Shown: positions 28,151 to 39,229, numbered from the stretch's first letter. The stretch: 64,000 nucleotides of DNA from Tetmemena sp. SeJ-2015 (GCA_027382625.1 JAJKFJ010021845.1:239695-303694), one strand, 5' to 3'. Numbers and translations: made by a program. Notes: generated from the letters alone by a model not told the origin.

Positions 28151-28883
28151 TCCGCCGCCTCCGCCATAGGGCGGCGGCCCTGGCCATGGACCAGCACGAT
28201 CGCGAAATAGGGGCAATCGGCGGCATCCACCTCGGCCAGCCTGGCCAGTCTTTGCCCCGGCATGGTGCCGCGTTCGACAAGCCACGCCTCGTCCAGCCGC
28301 CCCGCCGCCGCCAGCGCCCGGCGCACGCGCGGCAGGTTCCGCCCGGTCTTCATGATCGCCAGCGCGTCCGCCTTGCGCATATGGGCGACCAGTCTTCCTC
28401 GGGCAGGGTCCCATCAGCACGGTCAACACATCGTCGCCCCAGGTGACGGCTGCCCTGTCGCTGTCCAGCAGCCGACCATGCCGGGAATGCCGGGGATCAC
28501 TCGACCGGATCAGATCCTTGAGCCGACATAGAGATGCATGAACGAGCCGTAAAAGAAGGGATCACCCTCGCAGAGACGACGACCTCGTTCCCCGCCCTGC
28601 ACCAGCGCATGAAAGCGCGCGCGGCCCAACTGTCGTAGAAGGCTGACAGAAGCCGGTTGTAGTCCGGGCTGTCAAAGGGCAGCTCGGTCGTGACCGGATA
28701 TTCCATCGCATATTCGGTGGCGTCCGCCGCCAGCATCCCCTCGACGATGCGGCGGGCCTGACCGGCGCGGCCCGCCTTGCGGAAATAGGCGACGTGGCGG
28801 GCGTTTCGGATCACCCGGTCCGAGCGGACTGAGATCAGGTCGGGATCGCCGGGGCCAAGGCCCGCACAGATGAGGCGCGACAT
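28147..28883 (-). CDS. cobI: precorrin-2 C20-methyltransferase (CobI)
   Basis: SAM enzyme adding the C20 methyl group to precorrin-2, about 245 residues. It opens [20 protein letters not shown] and continues [20 protein letters not shown]. The C-terminal part reads [20 protein letters not shown], then [19 protein letters not shown]. Frame changes lie near 28625, 28580, 28470 and 28385. The ATG at 28883 is chosen over GTG 28889 because AAAGGAG lies at the right distance; the gene begins 3 bp after the cobH stop. Confidence 0.92.
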
Positions 28884-28885
28884 AT

Positions 28886-29487
28886 TCACTCCTTTCGGCT
28901 GGCCAGCGCGTTGACCGCGGCGACGGTGATGGCCGAACCGCCGAGCCGACCCTCGACGATAAGCCAGGGCAAGGGATCGGCCTCAGCCAGCGCGGCCTTG
29001 GATTCGGCGGCGCCGATAAAGCCGACGGGGCAACCGATGATCGCCGCAGGGCGCGGGCAGGCGGGGTCTTCGAGCATGTTGAGCAGGTGGAACAGCGCCG
29101 TGGGCGCGTTGCCGATGGCGACGACCGCGCCCTGCAGATGGGGGCGCCACAACTCGACCGCGGCGGCGGCCGGGTTTTGCCGACCCGGGGGCCGCAAGCT
29201 CCCAGCTCGGCGGGTCTTCCCCGGCCGGGGGCGGCGGGCGGGGGCGGGTTCCCCTCGCTGACCATGGGGGCATCGCAAGAATGGCGCCCCCGCTTCAGGC
29301 GGCCCGGCGGCAATCGCCATGCCGGGGAAACGACAAACCCAAACCCGACCATCCCCGCCGCGTGGATCATGCGGACCACGACCACCTCTTCCTCGGGGGT
29401 GAAGCGGGCAAGATCGGCCTCGGCCCTGATGGTGGCAAAGGATTGCTCATAGATCCGCGCGCCGTCGGTTTCATAGGCATAAGGCAT
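28886..29487 (-). CDS. cobH: precorrin-8X methylmutase (CobH)
   Basis: Moves a methyl group from C11 to C12 to give hydrogenobyrinate. About 200 residues, [20 protein letters not shown] at the N-terminus. It continues [19 protein letters not shown], with the catalytic histidine, and [20 protein letters not shown], then [21 protein letters not shown] frame change near 29310 and another near 29180 scramble about 40 residues between. The start overlaps the cobG stop. Confidence 0.92.
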
Positions 29488-30531
29488 CAGAAAAGCCCCT
29501 TGAGGTCGAGATCGGTTGCGGAAAGGTCGCGGCGCTGCGGGGCATCCCCGGCGCGGCCGTGGCGGATCAGGTCGAAGCCCCGGTCACCGGCCACCAGCAC
29601 CAGATCGGCCGGGCCGGGACGGGCGCAGCCCTTGGCGCAGCCGGACACATGCAGGCTTAGGCCCGGCGGGACCTGGGCGGCCAGGCGGCGGGCCAGCGGG
29701 CGGGTGGCGGCGCGACCCTGAAGACAGGCAGGTGCGCCGGGGCAGGCCTCGACGCGGCGCAGGGGATCGTCGGGGTGCAGGATCACCGGGATGCCCTGGG
29801 CCCGACCCCGCCCGCGCACCGCCATCAGGGGGGGAAGATTTCCAGCGGGCCCCGTGGGGGGTCATCTCCGAAGTAAAACCCCCGCCCCCCCGCGGATGCG
29901 GGGGGCCGGGGGCAGGTGGGCCGGGGCCCGGGGGGTGCGGGGGACCCCTCGGGCCGCCCCGAGGGTTAGCGGGGCCCGCCCGCGCCCTTAACCCGTTCGG
30001 CAAAACCATTCGACCCGACGCAAGGGAGCGCCGGGGGGGTCGGCGGCGCTGACCGGCGCGCAATGGGTGGCCCAGGGGCCCCCCGGCCCCCGTCCGCCCT
30101 TTGGCCCGCCTCCTCCACCGGCCCGGGGGGGTGCAAGGCGGTCCCTTTTCCCCGGGCAGGACCCGGGCCCCCCGGGTCAGAGCGGGGTCAGGTTTTTGGC
30201 CAGCACTTCGGGCGGGCATCGGCGAAGGGGTGACGAGCAGATTGCGCGCCGCCTCGGCCTGTGGGTTTTGGGGTCGATCAGGTCCAGGGGGCGCAGGTCC
30301 GCGATCAAAGGGGGGGTGGTCGGCCTCAGTCACGCCGCGCATTTGCAGATTGCCGCGGGCGGAGAGGTCGATCAGCCCGTTGCCATGGGCTGTGGCCGCT
30401 GCGGCGATGGCACGGGCCTGCGGTGGCGACAGCCGCCCGCCGGGCGGGCGCAGGCGCACGACCAGCCCGTCGCCCGACATCATCGGACGCAGCGCGCCGG
30501 GGCACCAGCCCTGGATGGCAAAGCCGCTCAT
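29487..30531 (-). CDS. cobG: precorrin-3B synthase (CobG)
   Basis: Iron-sulfur monooxygenase related to nitrite/sulfite reductases that hydroxylates precorrin-3A. The N-terminus reads [20 protein letters not shown], then [15 protein letters not shown] and [20 protein letters not shown]. The C-terminal 4Fe-4S site is [14 protein letters not shown] with [20 protein letters not shown]. The central third (29850-30190) is a G/C-inflated stretch that cannot be translated sensibly. It overlaps cobN upstream and cobH downstream. Confidence 0.88.
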
Positions 30532-33500
30532 CCCGCCAGCCCCGCCGCGATGGAGTTGCGTCTGGTGACCCAGAGGCCCGCGTCATGCAGGCGCTGGAAC
30601 AGGTCACGCAGCGCCGCCAGCGCGGCGGGGTTCTCGCGCGCCATGAAGGCCTCGACCTCGGGGCGGCCCAGGGCCCGCGCCTATAGTCAGGGTTGCCTCT
30701 CGACACGCCCGCCAGATCGGCGAAGGCGGCCAGGTCAGCTGCCGATCCCGACCTGGCCCCTGAAGCCCTGCGCCGCATCCCGTGGCCCAGGCCGGTTGGC
30801 GGCGCGGGCGCGGGTGACGCGGCATTCTCGGTCAGAGTCCCGGGCGCGGGGCGGTCTGGTTGGGCTGGCATCCAGATGGTACAGCGCGGGGGCTTTGCTC
30901 CAGCCGGGCAAGTGCTGCGGCAAGCCCGCTTCGTGCGCGGCGTAATCGGGGCGAGGAGAAGGTCGCTTTCGGCAAGATCCTGCGAATGGACGAAACTGTC
31001 GGCCCCGCGCAGACGCGCCTCAAGCCCCGCGCGGTCACTGGCCGCGCTGCCATCAGCGCCGATCGCCCAGCTTGACCGGCGGCAAGCCAGGCCTCGCCCG
31101 CCTCGGCCCGCGCCTCGGGGGTGAAACTGTCCATCGCGACGCCCATGCCAAGCCCGTATTGGCCGGGGCGTGGGCCGAAGATGCGAGCCTGGCCGGCGCG
31201 ATAGGGGTTGTCCGCAGGGGCTTCGTCGCGGTCGGCCAGGGCGGCGGCGCCGGTTTCAAACAGGGTGGCAAGGCCAGGGAAGACATCGCGGAACAGGCCC
31301 GACACCCGCAGCGTCACGTCGATGCGCGGGCGACCCAGCAGCGCAAGGGGCGTGACCTCTATCCCCGAGACGCGGCCCGAGCCTTCGTCCCAGACAGGGG
31401 CCAGGCCCGCCAGATGCAGCGCCATGGCGAAATCCTCGCCCGCTGTGCGCATCGTGGCGCTGCCCCAGAGATCGACCACCAGCCCGCGCGGCCAGTCTCC
31501 CTGATCCTGCAGATGCTTGCGCAAAAGCTCTTCCGCCAGTTTCACGCCTTGGGCATGGGCCGCGCGCGACGGCACGGCGCGGGGATCGACGGAATAGAGG
31601 TTGCGCCCCGTGGGCAGCACGTCGCTGCGCCCGCGCGCGGGCGAGCCTGAAGGGCCGGGCGCGACGCGACGGCCCGCTAGCGCCGCCCCAAGGCCCGCGC
31701 GTTCTTCCGTACCGCAGGCACCCCGGCCCAGGACATGCAGCCCCTCGCCATACTGGCTTTCCTTGATGTCGCAGACGAAACGGTCGATCCGGGTCACCGC
31801 CTCGGCGGCGCTGGCACCCGCCGGCCCAGTACCCGCCCCCCGCTGCCCTTCCCCGGGCCGATCAGGGGGTCGGCCGGGTATCGGCGGGTTTAATATTCGT
31901 CCAAAAGCCGTTCAAGCCGGAGAAGCCCCTCGGGCAGGGTGGCGGTGGCCAGGGGCGGCGGCAGATGGCCCAGGGTCAGCGCGCCGATCCGCCGCTTGGC
32001 CTGCGCAGCCTCGCCCGGGTCGTTGACGATGAAGGGGTAGATCACCGGCAGGGGGCCGGTCAGCACCTCGGGCCAGCAGGGATCGGAAAGGGCGACCGCC
32101 TTGCCGGGCAGCCATTCCAGCGTGCCATGCGCCCCCTTTATGGATCATCGCGTGCAGGCCTTGCGATTGCAGCCAGAGATAGAAGGCGACATAGCCATGG
32201 CGCGGCGTGCGGGTCAGGTCATGGTATTCGCCGTCGCGGTCCAGCGCGGTGCCGCGTTCGGGCTGCAGCGCGACCAGCGCCGCACCATGTTGCAGGGCGG
32301 GGAAGTGGAACGCACCGTCGCGGCAGGCCGGGTCGTCCTGCGGCGCGCCCCAGGCGGGGGTCAGGTCTTGCCGCAGGGTTTTGGGGCAGGGTTTCCAGCG
32401 GGGCAAAAATTTTCGGTGATGGGCCAGGCCAGCGTCTCGGTCTGCAAGGGCATTGCAAGGGGCGCAGGCGCGGGCAGGTCATACCCTTGGGCCCCAGATC
32501 GGCCCCCAGCGCCTCGGATGGGGCGAGGCGTCAAGACCCACCGCATGGGCCATCTGATGCGCCCGACCGGGATAGGTTGACAGGAGGGGGCCCAAAACGG
32601 CGCTGGCGGCGGGGGTGGTGGGCCAGGCGGTGACCGGCGGCGATGCGGAAACGGCGGCGCGACGCGGCCGGATCGGCGCGATGGGCGAAACGGGAAAACT
32701 GCGGGCCCGGGTCGCGCCCGGGGTTTTGAACGAAAAAGGGCCCGGCAAAAGCCCCCGTCAACCTCGGGCAGCACGACGTGCATGGCCAGATCGGCCGGCG
32801 AAAGACCGCGGTCCGAAGCCAGCCAATCCCGCCGTCGGGTCGTTGTCAGCGCCACTTGAAAAACCGGGTACGTTGCGGCGTCAAAGGGCGTCGCGCCATC
32901 TTCCCCACGGGCAGAAAAGGCGGTGGCATTGATGATGGCAAGTGGGGGGTTGGCGGCAAGCTGCGGGGCAAGCCAATCGGCAAAGCCGGGGGTTTTGAGC
33001 GAAGGGGCAAAGAGGCCAAAGGCGGCGATCCCTTTGGCCCGGAAGGCGCGGATCAGGGCGTCCACCGGGTCAGTATCTGCTGACGTAAGGTAGCTGCGGT
33101 AAAAGCTGACCAGAACCAGATCGCCCGCGGGCGGGGCAGAGATCACGCCCTGCCCGGGTCGTAGAAGCCAAAACCGGCACCCGTTTCATCCCCGGGCACC
33201 GGGGGGGCGTAAAGCCCCGCTGCCAGCGCAAGCTGCGCGAGCGCCGCCTGCCCCCCCGCGCCCCGGTGCCACCCGGAGCCCCCGCAGGGTAAACCGGGCA
33301 GGGGGGACGCCGCATCCAGCGCCGGATTGGCCGTCCGTCGGCTGGCAACACACCCGCGCGATCCCTTTTGCGCCAGATCCGGACGAGCGATCCCATAGGC
33401 CCAATAGGCCCCCCCCCGACAGGGGATCAGGATGCTTGGCCCCCGACAGGTGCGTCGAATGGGTATCGACCGAGACCGGGTTTTTTCAGCGCGACGAGTT

Positions 33501-33664
33501 CTGCAACCGGGTCGGGGGAAAAGGTGGCCCCCGGGGGACCCGCCGCAAAAGCGCCTAGACGTTTCCCCGAAAAGGAAGGCAAAGAGGTACCGGGTCTCCC
33601 GGGGGATCGAGGGCTTTTTCCGCCGTTTCCCCAGACCATGACTTTCGCGGAAAGCCCAATGCAT
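30528..33664 (-). CDS. cobN: cobaltochelatase large subunit (CobN)
   Basis: ATP-dependent insertion of cobalt into hydrogenobyrinate a,c-diamide, together with CobS and CobT (not in this window). About 1045 residues, fragmented by many frame changes. Recognisable blocks run in order from MHWAFRESHG through VLVSFYRSYLTSADTDPVDA, GYVAFYLWLQSQGLHAMIH and DRFVCDIKESQYGEGLHVLG. Next come NLYSVDPRAVPSRAAHAQGV, RGLVVDLWGSATMRTAGEDF and GLGMGVAMDSFTPEARAE, ending [15 protein letters not shown]. The N-terminal third (33100-33600) is G/C-inflated. It lies 6 bp after cobW. Confidence 0.9.
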
Positions 33665-33670
33665 CGGCGG

Positions 33671-34667
33671 TCAGGCCCCGAACGGCGGGGAGGGCGGTTT
33701 CGTCGATTCTGTGTTCGGCGATCCCAAAAGGCGGGTCGGGCGCGGTGTCGGCCCCAGGGCGGTCGAACTGATCCCGCCCCGTTCGCCAACCGCCTGCAAC
33801 AAAGGCGCATGGGCCTGCCCGTCACCGGACCAAAAGCCCTTCACAGCGCAGGATAGCTGCTCGCGTGCCAGCCCCCGGGGCCCGGGGGACCAGTCTTCGA
33901 TATCGGCGACTTCGGGGAGGGGATCACCCCGGGGTCGAAATCGTCATGCTCAGGGCATTTGGCGCCGTCATGGTGGCTGGGGCGGGCGGCAAATCATCCT
34001 CGGGGGCGGCGTTCAGGCCCGGTCCCGCGGTCGATCACACCATCGGTCATAGGCAGAACCGGCAGCTTGCGCGGTGCCTCGGCGTCGATCATGGCGCGGG
34101 CGGCGGCAAGGCCCGGGCCCCCCCGCCGTCGGCCCGGCAGGGTTGGGCGGGACTGGGTTTTGAAGACTTCCGAAAGCGGGGTTTCGTGGTCAAGGCTGTC
34201 ATCCGCCGCGCGCTGGGCATCGACCGCCGCCACATCCGGCGCAAAGCGGCCCGCGGCCACCGCTTCGGCATCGGCCAGCGCCACCACCCCGTCGACGGTG
34301 ATCTTTGACCGGATCGCGGGCCAGTCAAAGGCCTTGAGCAGCGGCTTGGGCAGGGCCAGTCCCGAGGTTTCGATCAGGATATGGTCGGGGCGCACCGGCA
34401 GAGCCATCAGCGCCTCGATCGTGGGGATGAAATCGTCGGCCACGGTGCAGCAGATGCAGCCGTTCGCCAGTTCCACGATATTCTCGACGGGGCAATTCTC
34501 GTCGGCGCAGGATTTCAGGATATCGCCGTCCACGCCGACCGTGCCGAATTCGTTGACGAGGATCGCCAGCCGCTTGCCCTGCGGGTTCTGCATCAGGTGG
34601 CGGATCAGCGTGGTCTTGCCCGCACCCAGAAAGCCGGTGATCACGGTGACGGGAATTTTGGGTCAGG
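33671..34667 (-). CDS. cobW: CobW-family GTPase/metallochaperone
   Basis: G3E GTPase of the COG0523 family, probably a metal chaperone supplying cobalt to the CobNST chelatase. The P-loop is ITGFLGAGKTTLIRHLMQNP. The metal motif is ANGCICCTVADDFIPTIEAL, and NEFGTVGVDGDIL is also present. A histidine-rich stretch (near 33960, HHDGAKCPEHDDFD) precedes the C-terminal domain with EVADIEDW and AREQ. Frame changes lie near 34655, 34160, 34010, 33905 and 33870. No ATG survives at the expected start, which should overlap the DUF1636 stop near 34667. Confidence 0.88.
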
Positions 34668-35004
34668 TCGGTCTTCGGCCTTCGGCTGACGAACGGGGGG
34701 TGGGGGCAAGGCTTTGCTTGCGGAAGATGACGGGCCGCTCGCGCCACGGCACGATGCCCCCCGTTGGGGCATACCCCGGCCCGGCAGGATTCGGGCGTCC
34801 TCGGTCAGGGGGCCTAGCTAGGACCACCCGGGCCGCGGGCAGGCACCCCGGGCCCAGGCCCGGAAGGGCATTCGACGGGGGGGGTTTTCCGCCTTCGGCG
34901 GGCGCCAGGGCAGGCTCATGCAAGGGCCCGGGGGGCCGGGCCCTCGCCCTGGGGCACCGGTTGCCGGGCCCCCGGCAGGTTGCAGACGTGAAGACGGGGG
35001 CCAT
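34663..35004 (-). CDS. DUF1636-type protein, second copy, error-ridden
   Basis: About 113 residues between a B12 riboswitch and cobW. The C-terminal GGIVPWRERPVIFRKQSLA is characteristic of DUF1636 proteins that precede cobW, and a reading frame with LHVCNL lies near the N-terminus. The middle is G/C-inflated and frame-shifted, so the cysteine ligands cannot be checked. It would be the first gene of the riboswitch-controlled cobW-cobN operon. Function unknown; ferredoxin-like by family. Confidence 0.6.
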   Translation of the reverse strand: MAPVFTSATCRGPGNRCPRARARPPGPLHEPALAPAEGGKPPPSNALPGLGPGCLPAARVVLARPPDRGRPNPAGPGYAPTGGIVPWRERPVIFRKQSLAPTPRSSAEGRRPT

Positions 35005-35105
35005 GGCCCCCTCCCCAGGCGGGGGGAGGGGGGCGGGCCACCCGGCGGGAAAATCCCTCCGAAAAGGGGCCCGGACACCCCGTCCGCGCGTTTCAGTCAT
35101 GGCGC

Positions 35106-35330
35106 TGGCAGGTCTCCCGGCTTGCGGATATCGGGGGCGGGGCCCGGGGGCCTTTCCCCGGGGCCTGCCCGCCTTCCCGGCCTTGGGGGCCAGTGGCATT
35201 GGACAGACCTTTCCGGTCACGGTCGCGGGGGCGGCTGCGCTTGGGCCCTGTGACGGGTCGCAAAACCTGTCGCATTCCCTCTTGGCCTGCCGTAGGACAG
35301 GCACCAGCGTTAGTGCCCCCTCCTTGCCAC
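35106..35330 (-). promoter_or_regulatory. cobalamin riboswitch upstream of DUF1636-cobW-cobN operon
   Basis: On the minus strand the aptamer elements appear in order: GCTGGTGCC, AAGAGGGAATGCGAC, GCAGCCGCCCCCGCGACCGT, the B12 box GCCACTGG, CCGGGAAGGCGGGC, and CGCAAGCCGGGAGACCTGCC at the 3' side. It starts about 40 bp from the divergent cobO gene. It probably represses the whole cobW-to-cobJ operon when cobalamin is abundant. A short G/C-rich insert distorts P-stem lengths. Confidence 0.9.
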
Positions 35331-35365
35331 ATGGGGCGGGGCTGTCAAGATGAAGGACCGGCAAG

Positions 35366-36007
35366 ATGACAGAAGCGAACGACATTCCTGCCGGAAGCGA
35401 AGAGGCCGATCTGGCCCGCCACGCCGCAAAGATGGCCAAGAAGAAAGCCGCCCGCGACAAGATCATGGCGACGAAATCGGGCGAAAAGGGCCTGATCATC
35501 GTCCATACCGGCGCGGGCAAGGGCAAGTCGTCCTCGGGCTTCGGCATGATCCTGCGCTGCATCGCGCACGGGATGCCCTGCGCCGTGGTGCAATTCATCA
35601 AAGGCGCGTGGGACACCGGCGAACGCCGCCTGATCGAAGGCCAATTCTCGGCGCTGTGCCAGTTCCACGCGATGGGCGAAGGCTTTACCTGGGAGACGCA
35701 GGACAAGGCGCGCGACATCGCCGCCGCGCGGAAGGGCTGGGAAAAGGCCAAAGAGCTGATCCTGAACCCCGACATCCGCCTTGTCCTGCTGGACGAGATC
35801 AACATCGCGCTGCGCTATGACTATCTGGACATTGACGAGGTTCTGGCCTTCCTGCGCGACGAAAAGCCATCCTTGACCCATGTCTGCCTGACCGGGCGCA
35901 ACGCCAAGGAGGCGCTGATCGAGGCGGCGGATCTGGTCAGCGAGATGACACTGGTCAAGCACCCGTTCCGGTCCGGCATCAAGGGCCAGCCAGGGGTGGA
36001 ATTCTGA
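35366..36007 (+). CDS. cobO: cob(I)yrinic acid a,c-diamide adenosyltransferase (CobO)
   Basis: ATP:corrinoid adenosyltransferase of the CobA/CobO/BtuR family, intact at 213 residues. It attaches the upper adenosyl ligand. The P-loop is IVHTGAGKGKSSSGFGMILR, followed by VVQFIKGAWDTGERRLIEGQ, LVLLDEINIALRYDYLDIDE and LTHVCLTGRNAKEALIEAAD. It ends VKHPFRSGIKGQPGVEF. Plus strand, divergent from the riboswitch and upstream of cobQ. Confidence 0.95.
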   Translation: MTEANDIPAGSEEADLARHAAKMAKKKAARDKIMATKSGEKGLIIVHTGAGKGKSSSGFGMILRCIAHGMPCAVVQFIKGAWDTGERRLIEGQFSALCQFHAMGEGFTWETQDKARDIAAARKGWEKAKELILNPDIRLVLLDEINIALRYDYLDIDEVLAFLRDEKPSLTHVCLTGRNAKEALIEAADLVSEMTLVKHPFRSGIKGQPGVEF

Positions 36008-36019
36008 TGGCTTGGCGCG

Positions 36020-36080
36020 CGGATACAGCCCCCGGGGCTCTGCCCCGGATCCCGGGTTGTTTGGGCCAATATGAGGGCGG
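36020..36080 (+). repeat. GC-rich palindromic intergenic element of Rhodobacteraceae type
   Basis: After the cobO stop comes AGCCCCCGGGGCTCTGCCCC, then GGATCCCGGGTTGTTTGGGC and CAATATGAGG. From memory, near-identical GGGGCTCTGCCCCGGA...GGGATATTT...GGCCAAGATGAAG elements are scattered between genes in Paracoccus and Rhodobacter genomes. It forms a strong stem and a T-run-like tail and may act as a terminator or REP-like unit. The ATG within it is part of the element rather than the cobQ start. Confidence 0.5.
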
Positions 36081-36097
36081 CAGGGGGGGGCGGCCCG

Positions 36098-37430
36098 ATC
36101 CCCGCGCTGATGACCCAGGGCTGCGGTCAAATGTCGGAAAAGTCGATGCTGGGGGGGCCTTGCCCGGGCGCGGCGGCGGGGTCTGCGCGGGGCGTTGCGC
36201 AGAATGTCAAACAATGCCCGTAAGGCGGATGGGGGCGAGAGGGGGCGGCGCAACCCCTGCAGGGGGCCTGGGGGCGGGGACCCGATGAGGACATAAACCC
36301 CGGGTCCGCTGAAACCGGGAAATCCGAGCCGCCGGGTGGTGCAGGGCGGCGGCTGAAACCGGGGGCGGCGGTTTTCCCGGGGTGAAGCCGCGCGGGCGTC
36401 GGACAGAACCCGGCTGCGCGCGGCGCATGATCTGGTGATCGTCGAACCCCGCCCGGCCGGGGTGAACCTGGCGGGGGCCGGGCGAAAATTGCCGTTTTGG
36501 GGCGGGGGGCCGGGTCCCCTGCGGGGATCGCGGGTGATCGCGCAGATCATCCCAAAAAAGCCGGATCGACCCGGAAATGCTGCCTGGGAAAGGTTTTCGA
36601 CAAAGAATTTTTCCCCTCGGTTTTTCCCGAGGCGGGCTAGGATATCGAGGCGCGCAGCGGCTGGCGCGGCTTTGGTTCCTCCCTGGTTTCCCCAGGCCCA
36701 TCTTCTGCCCCCGAGGATGCGCTGGACATCGCCTCGCATCCCAGGGCAGGGGGCGTACCGTGGCTTTCCTGACCCTGTTGCGATGGAAAAATTGAACGAT
36801 TTGAACCGATCGCCGTGGCCGGGGTCGATCTGGTCATGGTTCCCCGGGGCCAGCCGTCCCGGCCCAGGGGGGGGGACCTGCCCGGGTCGAAATCGACGCG
36901 GGGCGATCTGGCCTTCCTGCGGGCGCAAGGTTGGGACATCGACCTGATGGCCCATGTCCGGCGCGGCGGGCATGTGCTGGGACTGCGGCGGCTACCAGAT
37001 GCTGGGGCGGCTGGTGCGCGACCCCGAGGGCATCGAGGGACCGGCGGGCGAGACGCCGGGGCTGGGCCTGCTGGATGTCGAGACGGTGATGAGCCCCGAC
37101 AAGCGGCTGGCGCGGGTCACGGCGCGGCATGTCGCCAGCGGCCTGCCCGTCGAGGGCTATGAGATCCATCTCGGCCGCAGCGGCGGCCCCGATTGCGCCC
37201 GGCCCCTTTTGCCGGGGTGAGGGCCCGGGCCCGGGGAAGGGGCCGGGGTCAGCGCGGAGGGCGCATTGGGGGCAAGCAGGGGTTTTCGCCGCTGCGGTTT
37301 TCGTGCCGTCTATTTGCGCCAATGGGGAATCGGGGCCCCCCCACGCCCCCATCAGCGACGGTCGAGGCCACGCTCGACGCGCTGGCCGAGCATGTCGAAA
37401 CGCATCTGGGGGCGGCCTGTGCGCGGGCGT
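36098..37430 (+). CDS. cobQ: cobyric acid synthase (CobQ)
   Basis: Glutamine amidotransferase that amidates side chains b, d, e and g of adenosylcobyrinate diamide. The N-terminus shows ALMTQGCG and, in another frame, RSNVGK. Pieces such as [12 protein letters not shown] and [14 protein letters not shown] follow. The better-read C-terminal half has [40 protein letters not shown] (catalytic cysteine, across one shift near 36988) and [20 protein letters not shown]. The tail is AYLRQWGIG and [16 protein letters not shown]. Both ends are approximate because 36020-36900 and 37210-37430 are G/C-inflated. Confidence 0.85.
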
Positions 37431-37447
37431 GGGGGCGCCTCCCCCGG

Positions 37448-39229
37448 TCAGGAAGCCAGCCCCTCGAGCATGGCGGGGGGCTCTTCGATCGGGACGGTAA
37501 ACCCAGAAGGTCGTCAGCCCCTGGGCACACTGCAAAACCGATGCGGCCCCCGGGGGCCCCCGACGATTGACGGTGACCGGGGGCCAAGCCCGGTGCCGCC
37601 CCGGCTGCGGGTCGAGGACAGCTCGGCCTGCGAGAAGGGGGTGAAGACCTGGTCGCGGAAACTTTCGGGAATCCCGCGTCCACGGTTGCGCACCGCGATG
37701 CGGATTTCGCTTTGCTCCTTGCTGATCTCGATCTCGTCAAGGTGTCGGGGATCGGGAAACTTGGGGGATTGGACAGAAAATTGGCCAGCCCCTGGAAGCG
37801 GCGGGGATCCCCGAAACCGCGACCGCCGGATCCCCCACAGGATCTCGAAGCGCACGCCATAGCGGTCGGCCAGCGCAAGATTGGTCATCACCGCTTCCTC
37901 GACCAGACCGGTGATCTTGTGCAGTTCCAGCGCGTAGCGCATCTGGCGGGCCGAGAATTTTTCGAAATCCAGGATATCGTTGATCAGCGTCAGCAGGCGC
38001 TGGCCGTTCTGCTGGGCGATGAACAGCAAGCGCTGGGCGGAGTCCGGCAGCTTCTCGGTGTCCATCGCGTTCAGCAGGGCCCCAAGCGCCAAGAACCGAT
38101 GTCAGCGGGGTGCGCAGTCTGCTTACCCCGCCACGAATTCGCTTTTCAGTTCCGCCAGCCGGTGCTGTTCGGTGACATCGACAATCTGCGCGATGAACTG
38201 TTCGGGATTGCCTTCGGCATCGCGCACAAGGCCCAGGCTCAACTGCCCCCACATGATCGAGCCATTGGCGCGCAGAAAGCGCTTTTCCATCTGGTAGCTT
38301 GCGACCTTGCCCTCGGTCAGCGCCCGCAGTTGGGCCAGATCGGCGTCCAGATCGTCGGGATGGGTCAGCGACTGGAAATCGGTGCGCTGCATCTGTTCGG
38401 GCGTGAAGCCCAGCATGTCGCAGAGCGACTGGTTGACCCGCAGGAAGCTGCCATGCCGGGTGACGATGGCCTTGCCGATGGTCGCATGTTCGAAGGCCGA
38501 GCGGAATTGCTCGACGCTGTGGCGCAACGCGTTCTCGACCGCCTTCTGTTCGCTGATATTGCTCATCGCGCCGATCAGCCGTGTCACCTTGCCCTGCGCA
38601 TCGCGTTCCAGGACCGAGATATCCGTGCGCATCCAGCGCCAGCGGCGGCGGTCGCGCGTCCGCAGGCGATATTCGCAGCTTGCGCGCTCCACCTCGTCTT
38701 CAAGACAGGCGCGGACCGGCTCAAGCGCGGTCGCGAGGTCATCGGGGTGAACCCGGCGGCGCCATTCAACCTGGACGTCCACCGGATCATCGGCGGGAAT
38801 CTCGACGAGTTCGCGCCAGATTTCCGACACTGTGACGCTGTCGGTTCCGGGCCGATATTCGAAGACGCCGATGCCCGCACCGCGTACGGCGGCGTTTGGG
38901 GCAAGTACTTTAGTCTCGGGTAGGTGGGCCGGCGGCGTCCGGTCGGTGATGAGCCGCCCCGGGCCAGGTGGGGGACCTGCCCGGACCCGGTGGCGGCCCC
39001 ACCCCAACAGGGCCTGCCGGCGGGGGACATGGGGGCAGGTCTTTAGGGATGGGGGGGAAAACCGACTTTCCAGCGCCGCGCCATCCTCATCTTCAGGATA
39101 AAGGAACAGGCGCGCGGCCACCAGATTGGCACTTTCGATACGGCCCTTCGGGTCAAGGACGATCACGGCAAACCCATCTTTCGGGCGGGTGTCCTTGAGC
39201 ATGGGCTCGTTCATTGGCCTATGGTCCAT
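37448..39229 (-). CDS. PAS-PAS sensor histidine kinase
   Basis: About 590 residues with no clear membrane segment, so probably cytoplasmic. An N-terminal PAS (DGFAVIVLDPKGRIESANLV) is followed by two PAS/PAC modules. They are seen at ELVEIPADDPVDVQVEWRRR and SLCDMLGFTPEQMQRTDFQS, each with the EYR/EKR-type core strand. Next come HisKA (HELRTPLTSVLG, frame changes near 38130 and 38080) and HATPase_c (NRGRGIPESFRDQVFTPFSQ). It ends PPAMLEGLAS. It is divergent from the receiver gene at 39844, a likely target, and shares its HisKA sequence with the kinases at 43187 and 44897. Confidence 0.85.

Noticed and set aside
29870..30190. G-quadruplex or repeat array in the middle of cobG
   Set aside because: The G/C runs coincide with unreadable coding sequence and look like base-calling inflation.
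33100..33664. A separate small gene upstream of cobN starting MHWAFRESHG
   Set aside because: The start and the later fragments line up as the N-terminus of CobN itself, interrupted by frame changes.
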